Below, in pieces: positions 22,916-31,112 of a stretch of 64,000 bases of DNA. Position numbers and translations under genes: made by a program. The notes below the pieces were generated by a model. That model was not told where the DNA came from. It ran no database searches and saw only the letters and a list, made by a program, of their open reading frames with translations. Numbering within the stretch: position 1 is the stretch's first letter; each line of letters starts with the position of its first letter. This DNA comes from a virus, in IMG/VR virus record IMGVR_UViG_3300044710_000064, positions 1-64,000 of that record; one strand, 5' to 3'.

Positions 22916-23503
22916 ATGGCTGACGATCCAAAGCAGAGAATTGCAGAACTAGAAGAAGCGCTGCACTGTCCGAATTGCGGCAAGGAAATCATGGAAGTCA
23001 CCAAGAAGGTCCTGGACACTGTCTGCGAGGACTGCTATATGGGCGACTATCAGTCAATGCGTACCGAAATCGCCACACTCCGAGCGGCGGCGCGAGAACT
23101 AGAAGAAGCGCTACGGAGGGCCGAGGCGCGATTAGCAGAGATTGAGTCCGCGCTGATTTACATAGACCAAGCTTTATTGCTAGATAGATTCGCGGCCCTT
23201 CGCGCAACTGCTCAGGTCTGTATCGATGGTAGCTATGCTTGCCGTCTCGGTACGCTGCGTACTGCATTCTCCAAAGCAAAACAGGCTGGAGGGGTATTCA
23301 AAGGTGCGGGAATATTGGAGGCGCGCGTGAAGGTACTCGAAGAGGCACTGAAAAAAGCGGCAATCTTAATTGAGACTGATCCAGATTGCACCGAGTGGCT
23401 ATACGCCTGGCAGCGAAGACATATTTCTGAGAAAATACGCGTCCTCGCCCAGCCCATGGCACCACAGGAGGCGAGCGAGACGAAAGCGCCACGCCAGCCA
23501 TAG
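22916..23503 (+). CDS. Mosaic zinc/coiled-coil protein
   Basis: 195 residues opening MADDPKQRIAELEEAL, then CPNCGKEIM and VCEDCYMGDY (zinc ribbon), then repeated RELEEALRRAEARLAE coiled coil. The first 35 bases duplicate the start of 21974. It is the last member of the shuffled cluster. Function unknown. Confidence 0.5.
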   Translation: MADDPKQRIAELEEALHCPNCGKEIMEVTKKVLDTVCEDCYMGDYQSMRTEIATLRAAARELEEALRRAEARLAEIESALIYIDQALLLDRFAALRATAQVCIDGSYACRLGTLRTAFSKAKQAGGVFKGAGILEARVKVLEEALKKAAILIETDPDCTEWLYAWQRRHISEKIRVLAQPMAPQEASETKAPRQP

Positions 23504-23518
23504 TTCCCGTCTCCCGCA

Positions 23519-24241
23519 ATGCCCGAACTCCTCGAAGGCAAGCCCTTCAATCCCTACGGACGTTTCTATAACGCCTGGGTCCCAACACAACTTCTCCAAT
23601 CAGTAGAAATCTCAGACGGTGCCAAGCTGGCCTACGGACTCCTTCGAAAGTTCGCCGGCAAAGACGGAGCCTGCTTTCCCCTTCAATCCACGCTCGCGCG
23701 AGAACTCGGCTGCAAAACCAGAACGGTCAACAAGTACATTAAGGAGCTCAAGGGTTCCAAGTTGATCGAAGTGAAGCGCCGCGGCCGTGGGCGCTCGCTC
23801 TCATACGTCTTCCTGTGGAAAAAGGAGTTGAATTCCGGTCAATTGTTTCTGCCTGGTAAGCAGGACGATGTAAGTCTGACACGCACAAACGTGCAAGACG
23901 TAAGCGGTTCAGGAAGCGGATCACTAAATTGGAACAGTAGTAGTAGGGCCTGTGGAAATGTGGAAATCTCAGGCGATCACCCCTCGGGCGAGGCTATCGC
24001 AGAGAATCAGGAAGAGGAGGGAAGTTCAGAACGATCGGGGGAGTCACTACCAGAGGAAGTGCAGGTTAATCCGAGGCAGGGTAAAAACGGGGACGCTGCG
24101 GGGCCAAAGCTGGCGCGGGCTGGGTGGAATGTGGTAATGCTAGGGAATCAGACCCCTCAGGATACCGATGTCAAGGCTGGGCTAGAAATGCGAAATACGA
24201 TAAAGGAGTTGGCTCAGATGAAAAAGATTACAAACCGATGA
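23519..24241 (+). CDS. HTH protein, candidate replication initiator
   Basis: 240 residues. The N-terminal 100 residues form a winged-helix domain of the HTH_36 type (FYNAWVPTQLLQSVEISDGA, LAYGLLRKFAGKDGACFP, LARELGCKTRTVNKYIKELK). This is the usual N-terminal domain of phage and plasmid replication initiators of the DnaD/RepA type. The rest is Gly/Ser/Glu-rich and apparently disordered. As no polymerase or helicase is visible, host replisome recruitment is a plausible inference. Confidence 0.65.
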   Translation: MPELLEGKPFNPYGRFYNAWVPTQLLQSVEISDGAKLAYGLLRKFAGKDGACFPLQSTLARELGCKTRTVNKYIKELKGSKLIEVKRRGRGRSLSYVFLWKKELNSGQLFLPGKQDDVSLTRTNVQDVSGSGSGSLNWNSSSRACGNVEISGDHPSGEAIAENQEEEGSSERSGESLPEEVQVNPRQGKNGDAAGPKLARAGWNVVMLGNQTPQDTDVKAGLEMRNTIKELAQMKKITNR

Positions 24242-24459
24242 TGACCGGAGCGGACTGGGTGCTGTGGAAAGGCATTTGTGTTTTCTTGGCTGGTATTTTC
24301 AGCTTGTCCTACGGCTGGCTCCAAATGAGTTACGCGCGTGGCAATTTGCGGCGTGGTGGGTGGTTCGCTATTTGCGGAGCGATTCTGACTTTCTGCGGAA
24401 CTCTGATGATTCTCTCGTGGGAGGGAAACCGCATCATGAATCTAAAAACCTTCCTCTGA
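24238..24459 (+). CDS. Two-helix membrane protein
   Basis: 73 residues (ATG 24238 or 24241, overlapping the previous stop). Two transmembrane helices, LWKGICVFLAGIFSLSYGWL and FAICGAILTFCGTLMILSW, are separated by a basic loop. It is the last plus-strand gene before the convergent late region. Could be holin-like, but this is size and topology only. No clear terminator lies in the 16 bp between convergent genes. Confidence 0.5.
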   Translation: MMTGADWVLWKGICVFLAGIFSLSYGWLQMSYARGNLRRGGWFAICGAILTFCGTLMILSWEGNRIMNLKTFL

Positions 24460-24475
24460 TTGGAACATATTTTCA

Positions 24476-24859
24476 TCATTCGACTCGATCTAGCTTCTCT
24501 TCGGCATGCGACGTAACCGTAGGCCCGATCGCCGTATTCGGCCAATACATCTTGTTCTGGAAGAAACTAGTTCCGCTGGCCGCGAGGATGTGAAATGACC
24601 GATAAGCCCAGATATACCATGGACTGCTCTCCTGGGTGGGCTCAGGCATGCCGGTCACGAGTGCCGAGAAAATGTACCATCCGACGAATATCCAGAACCA
24701 GACATCTTTGGTCATCCCGGTAGGGGTCAGATCAATGGCCGGTGCCGTCACTGGAATGTTGACCTTTTCCTGGGCCAGCATCACCACGGCGAGAACTGCG
24801 CTGAGCATAAGTGCTCTTACGCTGCCTAGCTTTATCAAAGCCTTTACATGATTGGCCAT
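24476..24859 (-). CDS. Late membrane protein
   Basis: 127 residues from ATG 24859. Hydrophobic segments near residues 13-28 (VRALMLSAVLAVVML) and 52-68 (WFWIFVGWYIFSALV), plus a Trp/Tyr-rich stretch. Last gene of the late operon and part of a run of membrane proteins likely to serve lysis. No family recognised. Confidence 0.5.
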   Translation of the reverse strand: MANHVKALIKLGSVRALMLSAVLAVVMLAQEKVNIPVTAPAIDLTPTGMTKDVWFWIFVGWYIFSALVTGMPEPTQESSPWYIWAYRSFHILAASGTSFFQNKMYWPNTAIGPTVTSHAEEKLDRVE

Positions 24860-24902
24860 TGGGTTCGCTCGTTCTCTTTTCGGGATATCGGGATTCGGAC
24901 AG

Positions 24903-25280
24903 CTACCGCTTGGTTTTTGGCTTGGGGCCACGTAGGGTCGCCGCGCTGATCTGATCATCCGTGGGAGCCAGGCCCGTCGCTTCCTGGACCAACTGTTTGA
25001 GTTTCACTATTATATCGAGCGCTTCACTCAGACGCCCGTCCACGCGCTGGTAGATTTCCTTCTGTCCAGCGTCAAGCGCCTCGAGCCTCTCCGTAACCCG
25101 CGATCCAGACTCGAGCAGCGCTGTGCGAACGTCTTCAGCCTTGGTCGCGACCTGCTCAACCTGCTTCGCCACCTCTTCGGCCGCTTGCCTCGCAAACCGC
25201 CGTGTTACGGTTGCGGTGACAATTGGCCCAATGAGCGCCACGCCTCCGGTGATGAAGGCAACTGTGATGAGATCGCTCAT
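24903..25280 (-). CDS. Membrane-anchored coiled-coil protein
   Basis: 125 residues. An N-terminal transmembrane helix (LITVAFITGGVALIGPIVTA) is followed by a long coiled coil (EEVAKQVEQVATKAEDV and onward) and a basic tail. This topology is shared by holin-like and spanin-like phage proteins. Shares a base with the next gene at 25280, so the two are coupled. Confidence 0.55.
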   Translation of the reverse strand: MSDLITVAFITGGVALIGPIVTATVTRRFARQAAEEVAKQVEQVATKAEDVRTALLESGSRVTERLEALDAGQKEIYQRVDGRLSEALDIIVKLKQLVQEATGLAPTDDQISAATLRGPKPKTKR

Positions 25281-25573
25281 TAGGTTGGGGAATCCTTCGG
25301 GGTAGCTTCAGTCTTGGGAGCTTCCTGGTGAAGTGTCGCACTGACATCAAGGCTCGACTTGTCTGAGATCGGCAAGCTTGGCGGAGTGTCCTTTGGCTTC
25401 AGGCGCGTGAAGAAGGAACCGGCGAAACCAGTCACCAGGCCTGAGAGCACAGTGAAAAGAGCCGCATCGTCCTTAAACCAGATCTTCGCCGCGAACAAGG
25501 CGCCGGTGAAGAACACCATGCCTGCGAGCAGCAGCAGGAGGACGCGGTCAAGCTTTTCAGCGTGGTCATCCAT
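25280..25573 (-). CDS. Holin-like membrane protein
   Basis: 97 residues with two transmembrane helices (VLLLLLAGMVFFTGALFAA; TVLSGLVTGFAGSFF) and a polar C terminus, typical of small holins in length and topology. Its position among late membrane proteins supports the idea; sequence family not recognised. Confidence 0.5.
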   Translation of the reverse strand: MDDHAEKLDRVLLLLLAGMVFFTGALFAAKIWFKDDAALFTVLSGLVTGFAGSFFTRLKPKDTPPSLPISDKSSLDVSATLHQEAPKTEATPKDSPT

Positions 25574-25576
25574 CGT

Positions 25577-25783
25577 TTACGGTCCTCTGTGCCATAACGG
25601 GGCCGACAAACCCGGTCCCAGCAAGCCCACTAAACTGAGAAGCCAGAGGATCGCTCCCAGGGCCAGCACGACGATAATGATCGTGCGAAACGGCTCCACG
25701 ACGTGAGGCAGGACATATCGGCTAAATAGCCACCAGGCCAGTGCCAACACCAGCAGCACAACCACGATCTGAATAATGCTCAT
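25577..25783 (-). CDS. Thivi_2564-like small membrane protein
   Basis: 68 residues: IIQIVVVLLVLALAWWLFSR, then TIIIVVLALGAILWLLSLVG. The layout (helix, short loop with Pro, helix ending WLL) is that of the Thivi_2564 family of small membrane proteins found in many bacteria and phages. Probably part of the lysis cassette. Confidence 0.6.
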   Translation of the reverse strand: MSIIQIVVVLLVLALAWWLFSRYVLPHVVEPFRTIIIVVLALGAILWLLSLVGLLGPGLSAPLWHRGP

Positions 25784-25785
25784 TT

Positions 25786-26034
25786 TTAAATCTCCTCTGT
25801 CTTTGACTTTGGCAACTTATTCATCTTCCTCAAAAAGTAATCCCGCGTCAGTTCTACTGCCGAGCGAACGTGTCGCTTTAAATATAAATTCTCGATGTGA
25901 GCTTCCACTGTATTAACTGCGATGCCGAGTATCACGGCTATCTCTTTTCGAGCCTTGCCCATCACCATCAACCCCTCTATTTCGAGCTCTCGCGGCGTCA
26001 AAACTTCAACATAACCACATCGAGGGCATTTCAT
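25786..26034 (-). CDS. LuxR-type HTH protein with N-terminal Cys pair
   Basis: 82 residues. CPRCGY at the N terminus may bind metal. LTPRELEIEGLMVMGKARKE, then IAVILGIAVNTVEAHIENLY is a full LuxR/GerE helix-turn-helix. It lacks any receiver or ligand domain. It sits in the lysis region behind a perfect 8-bp inverted repeat (26057-26088). Likely a DNA-binding regulator of late genes or of the host; target unknown. Confidence 0.75.
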   Translation of the reverse strand: MKCPRCGYVEVLTPRELEIEGLMVMGKARKEIAVILGIAVNTVEAHIENLYLKRHVRSAVELTRDYFLRKMNKLPKSKTEEI

Positions 26035-26056
26035 GATCTCTGAAAGTTGACAGTTT

Positions 26057-26088
26057 GGACCTCCACTTTTGGTTATTCGCGGAGGTCC
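26057..26088. repeat. Perfect inverted repeat upstream of the LuxR-type gene
   Basis: GGACCTCC (57-64) and GGAGGTCC (81-88) are perfectly complementary with a 16-nt loop. No T-run follows on either strand, so it is not a standard terminator. It may be an operator or an RNA hairpin controlling 26034. Confidence 0.5.
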
Positions 26089-26095
26089 GGCCTGC

Positions 26096-26437
26096 TCACT
26101 GCGCCTTTACTGTTAACCCTGTCGGCGCGGTAGTGGTAGTAGGAATGACTGCCGTAACCTGATTCGAGTAGCCACTTTCCTCAGCGCCGACGAGCGCTGT
26201 CACCACGTAATAATAAGTGGTCGCCGCTGAGACCGTCGAATCTACGTACGTTGTCGAAGGTGAAAGCGGAGTCGTGGTGATGAGCGTGTAGGGACCGCCC
26301 GAAACCGCGGCTCGATACACGTTGTTGCCGGTGATCCCCGGCGTGACGGATTGCGTCCAATTAAGCGTGGCTTCGTGCTGCGTCTGGGCGAAAGTCACAG
26401 AGCAGAAAAGTGCAAGAGCGAGAAGTACTTTGGTCAT
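26096..26437 (-). CDS. Secreted fibronectin type III protein
   Basis: 113 residues. Signal peptide MTKVLLALALFCSVTFA followed by QTQ. Then one fibronectin III domain: HEATLNWTQSVTPGITG, NNVYRAAVSGGPYTLI, TTYVDSTVSAATTYYYVVTA. FnIII domains decorate many phage structural proteins, but a free secreted one is unusual. May be a surface adhesin. Confidence 0.7.
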   Translation of the reverse strand: MTKVLLALALFCSVTFAQTQHEATLNWTQSVTPGITGNNVYRAAVSGGPYTLITTTPLSPSTTYVDSTVSAATTYYYVVTALVGAEESGYSNQVTAVIPTTTTAPTGLTVKAQ

Positions 26438-26701
26438 TTATTTATCCTTTGCTGTCGCGGATGCGACGTTCGAACAATCGGTTTGGTCCGCCCCGGCGCA
26501 GACCTTATAGCTATAGACATCGCCGACTTTGAAGATAGTCGCGTCGTCTGTGTAGGTTTCAGCACTCAATTGAACGTTGGCTATTTTTGACCACGTTCCT
26601 TTCGGCCCCTCACGCCAGATATGGCCTATGGCAGTTTCGCTGCCAGACCATTGCCAGGCGAGCAGGAACGAGAAAAGCAAACCGGCGATTTTCTGTTTCA
26701 T
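26438..26701 (-). CDS. Secreted small protein, partial FnIII-like
   Basis: 87 residues with signal peptide (KIAGLLFSFLLAWQWSG). The C-terminal ETYTDDATIFKVGDVYSYKV plus SNVASATA resembles the last strands of a fibronectin III domain. Adjacent to the FnIII gene and perhaps derived from it. Confidence 0.5.
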   Translation of the reverse strand: MKQKIAGLLFSFLLAWQWSGSETAIGHIWREGPKGTWSKIANVQLSAETYTDDATIFKVGDVYSYKVCAGADQTDCSNVASATAKDK

Positions 26702-26886
26702 GTCTTCTGTTCTCCTTTCGATGTTGCGATGCTGACTTGCCAGCTATGCCCCGGCCCGAGAGCCTGACGGTAATCCTCGCCGTGGTTACCGCGCGCGTAT
26801 CTAGGGAACCTAGATAGAAATCGCTCCGTCAGCAAACGCACCTGCTTTTCCAGACTGAGAATTCGCAACTCGCGCGATTCGGGCAA
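26698..26886 (-). CDS. Small hypothetical protein
   Basis: 62 residues, N-terminal helix (ELRILSLEKQVRLLTERFL), then polar. Overlaps the next gene by 4 bp. No family recognised. Confidence 0.4.
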   Translation of the reverse strand: MPESRELRILSLEKQVRLLTERFLSRFPRYARGNHGEDYRQALGPGHSWQVSIATSKGEQKT

Positions 26887-26903
26887 TTGATTTGTGGAGA
26901 ACT

Positions 26904-28661
26904 TCAGACCGAATAGTTTCCGGTTCCTGATCCCAGGCTTTGGGTGAGACCTAATCCGATATCAAGACCGCTGGTGTTTTTGGGTGATGCGAAGAAAAGC
27001 CAACTTCCAACGGCAGCCCCGGTATTGAGCAAGAAGGGACCTTGAAAAGAAACTATCCAGCCGTAAGGCGGATTCGGATCCAAGAACAGCGCGAACAGAC
27101 TCGCCTTCAATGGCGGTCGATAACTCGAAAAGCTGTAAAGCGTCTGCGTTAAAGTTGCGAAGATCCTCGGCGGCGTCCAGTTGCCAGGCCCAAGACGTTG
27201 CGAGCGCCATATGACAGCGACCGAGGAAAGATACGGATCATTGACGCCGAACCAAAACAAATTCAACAAACCGGTGACCGGGTCCACGGCAAGGTTCATC
27301 GTGTAATCTTGCATGCCGATGGAACTTGCAATCAAGAACGAACCTACGAAGTCGTCCATGCTCCCCACTGCAACTTGGTTCGTTGCATCGCCCACGTATT
27401 CTCTTGAGTAGGAGCCGCCTGAGATTATGTCCACAGCTGCGTAGCGGCCCGACGTTTTAACGGGCATAGCGCAACCGGCTGACGGACTAGAAAAACACGA
27501 GGGCGGTCCGCCGAAACACGCGTTATATCTGAAAGGAGAATACTCAGGACTTCCCGAAGTGGCCGTTTGCAGTATCGGAGTTCCGATCCCGTTGTTGTAT
27601 GCAAAGCCGTCATCGACAATGCCGAAGGTACCCGTGTCGGGTCCAGCCACGATACTGCAATCCCGGTACATAAACGTCGGAGATGTACCGCTAGGTATGC
27701 CGAAATTTAAGTACGGATCGTTGGGGGATGGCCCATTCGCGCTGGGTCCGTCGCCAGCGTACGTAACAACCCCGCCAACGATCTTCTTTCCCCAGATTAA
27801 AAAATATACGAGCAGCGGGCTCGACGTGAAGCAGTACACGTTGCCGAGAGAATCTGAAGCTATACCGTCTGGAATTCCAGGTTGATAGTACATCGTGCCG
27901 TCGGTCGCCGCCTTGACGCCGAAAATTCCGTCGATGTACGTGCTTCCCATGTTCGTGGCTGTTCCCATCGACGGCCTCAAAAGCGTGGTGGCTGAACCGA
28001 CGCCGGAGACGTTGTTCCAATATCCGGCCTGCTCTTCGTAATGGTCAACAGTGCTTCCGTCTATCCACAACACACCTCTGATGTTGTATCCCATCAAAGC
28101 GTGAACGGTGTTGTCATCGGTCGCCGTCATGAAGATTCTCGCAAACCCGCCGATGCATTCTCTTCCGTCGCCAGCGACCTTCGGGAAGACCGGCCAATGG
28201 ACGCCGCCGCTGAGATTCAAAACGGTGTGAGTCGCGCCCGTCGCAGCCGTGTAATCCCAGCGCTTCGTGGAAAAGTTGAATCTGGACAGCGACAGGCCAT
28301 ATGCATAAGCAGTATCCCCGCCCCCACCGTGCGAAGGTGGCGGATAAGACATCCCGGACAACACCGTTTTACTAGATGCCCAGAGCACGTAGGCGTAGTT
28401 TCGAGACGGTGTCAGGCAAGCCCCGTAGTTTCCGATGATGTCTGAAACGCTGTTGTCGGAACGCGGCCTGTTTGGGTTGGAGGTTAGATCCGCCACCGTC
28501 CAGTTGATTCCGTCAAGGCTCGTTCGCATCGACGGAAATCCGCCGCCGCTGACAGTTGGACCAAACGCCCAGAACTGACCATTAATCTTCCAGACGCCTT
28601 GGACCGTTGGCATCGCATCCGGAGGTGGGCCCGAGGGCGTCGAGTAAATATAGCTCGGCAA
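26904..28661 (-). CDS. Tail fibre-like protein with Asp-box-like repeats
   Basis: 585 residues from a TTG at 28661. Gly/Ser/Tyr-rich and beta-rich. RTSLDGINWTV is an Asp-box-like SxDGxxW motif, and aromatic turns (GQFWAFGPTV, ARIFMTATDDNT, LNLFWFGVNDP) recur as in beta-propellers. Its place after the tail tip supports a fibre or receptor-binding role. Confidence 0.55.
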   Translation of the reverse strand: MPSYIYSTPSGPPPDAMPTVQGVWKINGQFWAFGPTVSGGGFPSMRTSLDGINWTVADLTSNPNRPRSDNSVSDIIGNYGACLTPSRNYAYVLWASSKTVLSGMSYPPPSHGGGGDTAYAYGLSLSRFNFSTKRWDYTAATGATHTVLNLSGGVHWPVFPKVAGDGRECIGGFARIFMTATDDNTVHALMGYNIRGVLWIDGSTVDHYEEQAGYWNNVSGVGSATTLLRPSMGTATNMGSTYIDGIFGVKAATDGTMYYQPGIPDGIASDSLGNVYCFTSSPLLVYFLIWGKKIVGGVVTYAGDGPSANGPSPNDPYLNFGIPSGTSPTFMYRDCSIVAGPDTGTFGIVDDGFAYNNGIGTPILQTATSGSPEYSPFRYNACFGGPPSCFSSPSAGCAMPVKTSGRYAAVDIISGGSYSREYVGDATNQVAVGSMDDFVGSFLIASSIGMQDYTMNLAVDPVTGLLNLFWFGVNDPYLSSVAVIWRSQRLGPGNWTPPRIFATLTQTLYSFSSYRPPLKASLFALFLDPNPPYGWIVSFQGPFLLNTGAAVGSWLFFASPKNTSGLDIGLGLTQSLGSGTGNYSV

Positions 28662-28663
28662 GG

Positions 28664-29248
28664 TTAGTCCTGCGAAATAACAACCCGCACTTGAACATCA
28701 CCCGTTGAGGCAAATGTTGGAGTCCCGCGTGCAATGAGAATTCCATAAAGCGTCGTCCCGGTCGCCAGCACAAATCTGAGATCGAGAAGGCCCTGTCCCA
28801 AACCTCCTCCCGAATTCGCGCCGGTCCAGGCGTTGACGGACACGAAGCCGATGGATCGCACACGATCCGCCGCGTTCAGAGCGAGGAGGGTCTTGTCCGT
28901 GACAGTAGTCGCCGTAGGATCGGAATCAAAGAACCACACGTCGAATTGGGTCTGGTTGTTTGAAGCATCGGTAATCAGAACCGAATTGATAATGCCGCCG
29001 GTTTTTGCCGTTACTCCATCGGGTACTGTCCGGATCGCACCCGCGAATGTCAGAAGCCCTCCGACGCAATTCCCAGAAGCATAAGCTGAGCTCGCCGTGA
29101 CGGTCTGAACCTGAGACAGACAGACCTTGAGCTGGCTTGTGTTCGCGACGTCATCAACGATGTGGTGTGGGTAGGTATTTCCACCGATGATGCTGACCCA
29201 CAGCGGCACAATGGTGCCGGTGCCGTCGCGAACCTGTAAGATGGACAC
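28664..29248 (-). CDS. Virion-associated protein, hypothetical
   Basis: 194 residues, beta-rich, beginning MSILQVRDGTGTIVPLWVSI. The FDVWFFDSDPTATTVTDKTL and GILIARGTPTFASTGDVQVR blocks are those of a small phage structural protein often found between fibre genes. Function unknown, possibly a fibre connector. Confidence 0.55.
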   Translation of the reverse strand: MSILQVRDGTGTIVPLWVSIIGGNTYPHHIVDDVANTSQLKVCLSQVQTVTASSAYASGNCVGGLLTFAGAIRTVPDGVTAKTGGIINSVLITDASNNQTQFDVWFFDSDPTATTVTDKTLLALNAADRVRSIGFVSVNAWTGANSGGGLGQGLLDLRFVLATGTTLYGILIARGTPTFASTGDVQVRVVISQD

Positions 29249-29263
29249 TGAAGTTTTCCTTTT

Positions 29264-31108
29264 CTAGTGCTGATACCAGGACAGAAGGGTTACTGCGGGA
29301 GCGAGACTTGACTGATTGGCATCGCATGCAAAGCCGACCTGGTTAGGTGAAGCGAGGTAGTCTGTTCGAGAAATGCTGAATACCTGATAGAAATTCTGCC
29401 CATCTGCCGAACCGTAGAACTTGAAGTTTGTTCCGTCATCTTTGACCTGCATCCAGGCGAGAGAACTTGGAGGGAAATCGTATTGAGAAGTCAAAGAATA
29501 ACTGGCGCTGAAAGAAGTCGCGCTCGCGTACTTCGCGACGTTCAAGCTGTTGTAGCCGGTGTTCGACGACAAATAGAACACCACCATCTTACCCGTCCCT
29601 GAATCCCGGAAGACCAGCGAAGCCGTTGGAGTATGAGCGCTGCCAGTAGGTGAAAGTTGGGGAAGTAAAGCAACGGTAATGAAGTAAGGAGTCGAGGGAG
29701 CGGTGATTACCCGCGCGTTGATGTCTACCCCGGAGTTCGATTCGCACTGAAGGAATATCCCGCCGTTCGAAGTGCTCATTGAGGCCGCGTTCTGATTCAC
29801 CCAGGACCAACTCGGAGTTGTCGGATCGACCATTGGAAAGACGGGACCCCAGGGGACCCAGACATTACTTGCGCAGCGGAAAACGTAAAAGCTGTTGGTC
29901 GGAAACTCAAGATCGCCGTTAGTGCAGGTTCCGGGATAAGAGCCTGACGCGTTTGAGTTCGTGACGTTGCCGCCGGCAAGACCTGAAGGCACTGCGCCAT
30001 ACTGCACGGTGATTGTGACGTTTGGAGTTCCGACGCTGCCGGTTGTCACAACTTGGTAATCTACAAGGTCACCTTGCGCAGCCGTCGCGGTGTGGGTGAC
30101 GTCGTCGCAGGTTGTGGCAGATGCACCCGACACAGTACAAGTGAGAGATGTGCTCGAACCGGCGTCGCGAAACGTCACGGCGACTGAGTTCCCACCACCT
30201 GGTGCCGCGCTGAGTTTGACGTACATCGCGCCGATCGTTGCAGCCGTAGGACTCGGAGCACTGACGGTAGCCTCAGTTGAGTTCGGAGCGGCATTCCCAA
30301 AGATCGGCGCATATTGAGTTCCCGAGAGAGTCGGCGCCGCGGCGTAGTAAGAAGCCACCCCACCGGAACCTGCGGCGTAAGTCAGCGCGCCAGTGCTATT
30401 GACGCCCGTGGCGAACTGACCAGGACCCGCAGTCGAAGGCTGCACGTCGCGTGCCGCGCCGTCGTCTGACGTGCAGGAAAGTCCACGAATCGTCACTCCA
30501 TCCGAGGCGACTTCGAACTCCTGCGTTGTTCTGACGTTCAACGTGGGCGAAACTACACATATGTGGGTAACGCTGCCACCTGCGACAGTGTAGCCCGTGA
30601 CTGCTCTTCCTCCCGTACCGTCCTGAAGGAAGGTTAAAGAGAAGTGCTGCCCGGCTTGAGGGTGCGTGAAGGTGACGCTCGTTACGTTAGCCGTCATCGC
30701 GGCCATCTCGCAGCGGTTGCAGGTTGACAAGTCAAACGTCGGAGTAGCGCTGAAACTCATCGGCGCGGGCGCCGGACCGGCGAAACTCTTCGACGCACTG
30801 AGTTGCCCCGTCGAGCCATTTTGGATCAGGTTAGAATTCCCGATCGCGCTCGAACCGGTCCACAGCGAGAAGGTATTGGCCGCACCGCTTCCCGTCACAC
30901 CGCTGATAGAGGTAAAGGGATTCTCAACAATCCCCGCGATGCAGATTCGGTATGTCCCATCCGTGATGAGATAGACGTTCCCGGTGCCCGAGCAAGAGCC
31001 GGGAGCGCTCGCCTGAGGGGGCCCGGCGGTATGCCAATTAGGATCTCCGCGGCCTTGCGAAAACACACTTGGAGAAATCAGGACCAGCAATAGCGCAAGT
31101 TTTTTCAT
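29264..31108 (-). CDS. Tail fibre-like protein with signal peptide
   Basis: 614 residues. It opens with a Sec-type signal (MKKLALLLVLISPSVFSQG). The middle is a Thr/Ser/Gly-rich beta region. The last 200 residues (WSWVNQNAASMSTSNGGIFL, LAWMQVKDDGTNFKFYGSAD, NQVGFACDANQ) form a concanavalin/LamG-like jelly-roll typical of phage fibre tips. A signal peptide on a fibre gene is odd: it would export the protein to the periplasm or surface. Confidence 0.6.
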   Translation of the reverse strand: MKKLALLLVLISPSVFSQGRGDPNWHTAGPPQASAPGSCSGTGNVYLITDGTYRICIAGIVENPFTSISGVTGSGAANTFSLWTGSSAIGNSNLIQNGSTGQLSASKSFAGPAPAPMSFSATPTFDLSTCNRCEMAAMTANVTSVTFTHPQAGQHFSLTFLQDGTGGRAVTGYTVAGGSVTHICVVSPTLNVRTTQEFEVASDGVTIRGLSCTSDDGAARDVQPSTAGPGQFATGVNSTGALTYAAGSGGVASYYAAAPTLSGTQYAPIFGNAAPNSTEATVSAPSPTAATIGAMYVKLSAAPGGGNSVAVTFRDAGSSTSLTCTVSGASATTCDDVTHTATAAQGDLVDYQVVTTGSVGTPNVTITVQYGAVPSGLAGGNVTNSNASGSYPGTCTNGDLEFPTNSFYVFRCASNVWVPWGPVFPMVDPTTPSWSWVNQNAASMSTSNGGIFLQCESNSGVDINARVITAPSTPYFITVALLPQLSPTGSAHTPTASLVFRDSGTGKMVVFYLSSNTGYNSLNVAKYASATSFSASYSLTSQYDFPPSSLAWMQVKDDGTNFKFYGSADGQNFYQVFSISRTDYLASPNQVGFACDANQSSLAPAVTLLSWYQH

Positions 31109-31112
31109 CGGA

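Larger units (their letters stand above)
21974..22950 (+). repeat. 35-bp repeated 5' gene module
   Basis: Identical 35-bp sequences start two genes: 21974-22008 and 22916-22950 (from ATGGCTGACGATCC through GCAGAACT). The last part, GCAGAGAATTGCAGAACTAG, recurs inside the first gene near 22205, followed by a GARGAAGCGCT block also seen near 23100. This indicates copying of start modules. Confidence 0.85.

Noticed and set aside
26057-26088. Intrinsic terminator
   Set aside because: Perfect stem but no T-run on either side; kept only as an inverted repeat.
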